22,385 bases of DNA from an uncultured Prochlorococcus sp. (GTDB lineage Bacteria; Cyanobacteriota; Cyanobacteriia; PCC-6307; Cyanobiaceae), in contig CACKJL010000012.1 of the NCBI GenBank assembly GCA_902600395.1, positions 1 through 22,385 of the forward strand. Reading direction: 5' to 3'. Below are positions 22,262 through 22,385 of this stretch, piece by piece; position 1 is the stretch's first letter; every line of letters starts with the position of its first letter. Both the position numbers and the translations under genes were made by a program. Under the pieces are notes generated by a model that did no database searches, was not told the DNA's origin, and was given only the letters and a program-made list of their open reading frames with translations.

Positions 22262-22385
22262 TTATTTTTCTGATTTTATTTTTTCAGCCTTTGCTTTAAC
22301 CTCATCAATATTCCCAACCAGGTAAAATGCCTGTTCTGGTAAATCATCCAACTCACCTGACAAAATCATATTGAAGCCAGCAATA
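22262..22385 (-). CDS. atpD: ATP synthase F1 subunit beta, C-terminal end (cut by window edge)
   Basis: The last 40 residues of the catalytic beta subunit (cyanobacterial alias atpB), read from the right edge to a TAA at 22262-22264. The visible sequence includes FNMILSGELDDLPEQAFYLVG, interrupted here only by my window of view, and ends in a charged KAKAEKIKSEK tail. The ILSGELDDLPEQAFY-type segment is diagnostic for beta. The order beta-epsilon on one strand is the usual cyanobacterial second atp cluster. Confidence 0.96.
   Translation of the reverse strand, partial: IAGFNMILSGELDDLPEQAFYLVGNIDEVKAKAEKIKSEK

Overview
This window looks like a piece of a high-light-adapted Prochlorococcus marinus chromosome. 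It is strongly AT-rich and densely packed, with many ATGA start/stop overlaps. It carries cyanobacteria-specific genes: paired ATP synthase b and b' subunits, Atp1, system II cytochrome c biogenesis (CcsB/CcdA), PSRP-3/Ycf65, DUF3326 and a cyanobacterial-type PII. The species call is an inference from gene content, order and base composition. No tRNA, rRNA, IS element, prophage, CRISPR array or integration scar was seen. This is core genome rather than a genomic island, and no gene is visibly broken.

Layout. (1) 1-1934, minus strand: purB then fumC (cut by the left edge), an 8-bp inverted repeat between them. (2) 2217-3029, plus: tlyA, converging on glnB. (3) 3031-3639, minus: a small unknown gene then glnB (PII), with a possible NtcA site upstream and a clear terminator reaching into tlyA. 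(4) 3829-4239, plus: queF, converging on ccsB. (5) 4236-7497, minus: ftsW, ccdA, ccsB. (6) 7764-13496, plus: the eight-gene atp1 cluster (Atp1, a, c, b', b, delta, alpha, gamma), running on into a [2Fe-2S] ferredoxin, a 63-residue unknown and a DUF3326 protein (13513-15113). (7) 15110-19612, minus: CNNM/CBS membrane protein, GTPase, nadD, nadE. (8) 19687-21807, plus: pepP, a 52-residue small protein, PSRP-3. (9) 21811-22385, minus: ATP synthase epsilon and the end of beta (second atp cluster).

How the genes fit together. The window holds almost the whole F1Fo ATP synthase in two convergent clusters less than 9 kb apart. CcdA and CcsB sit together for thylakoid c-type cytochrome maturation. 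NadD and NadE are consecutive steps of NAD synthesis and overlap by 4 bases. PurB releases fumarate and FumC hydrates it. The PII gene is the nitrogen/carbon signalling element.

No wholly new system such as a defence or mobile element is evident. The most interesting structure is in the atp1 operon. The subunit c gene is flanked by the two largest gaps inside the cluster, and each gap holds inverted repeats; this could set the high c-subunit stoichiometry. Other leads are the uncharacterised genes attached to the atp1 tail and to nadD-nadE, and the possible NtcA promoter of glnB. No gap without a gene exceeds 300 bases. The longest are 1935-2216 and 7498-7763, described under the promoter entries and the rejected items.
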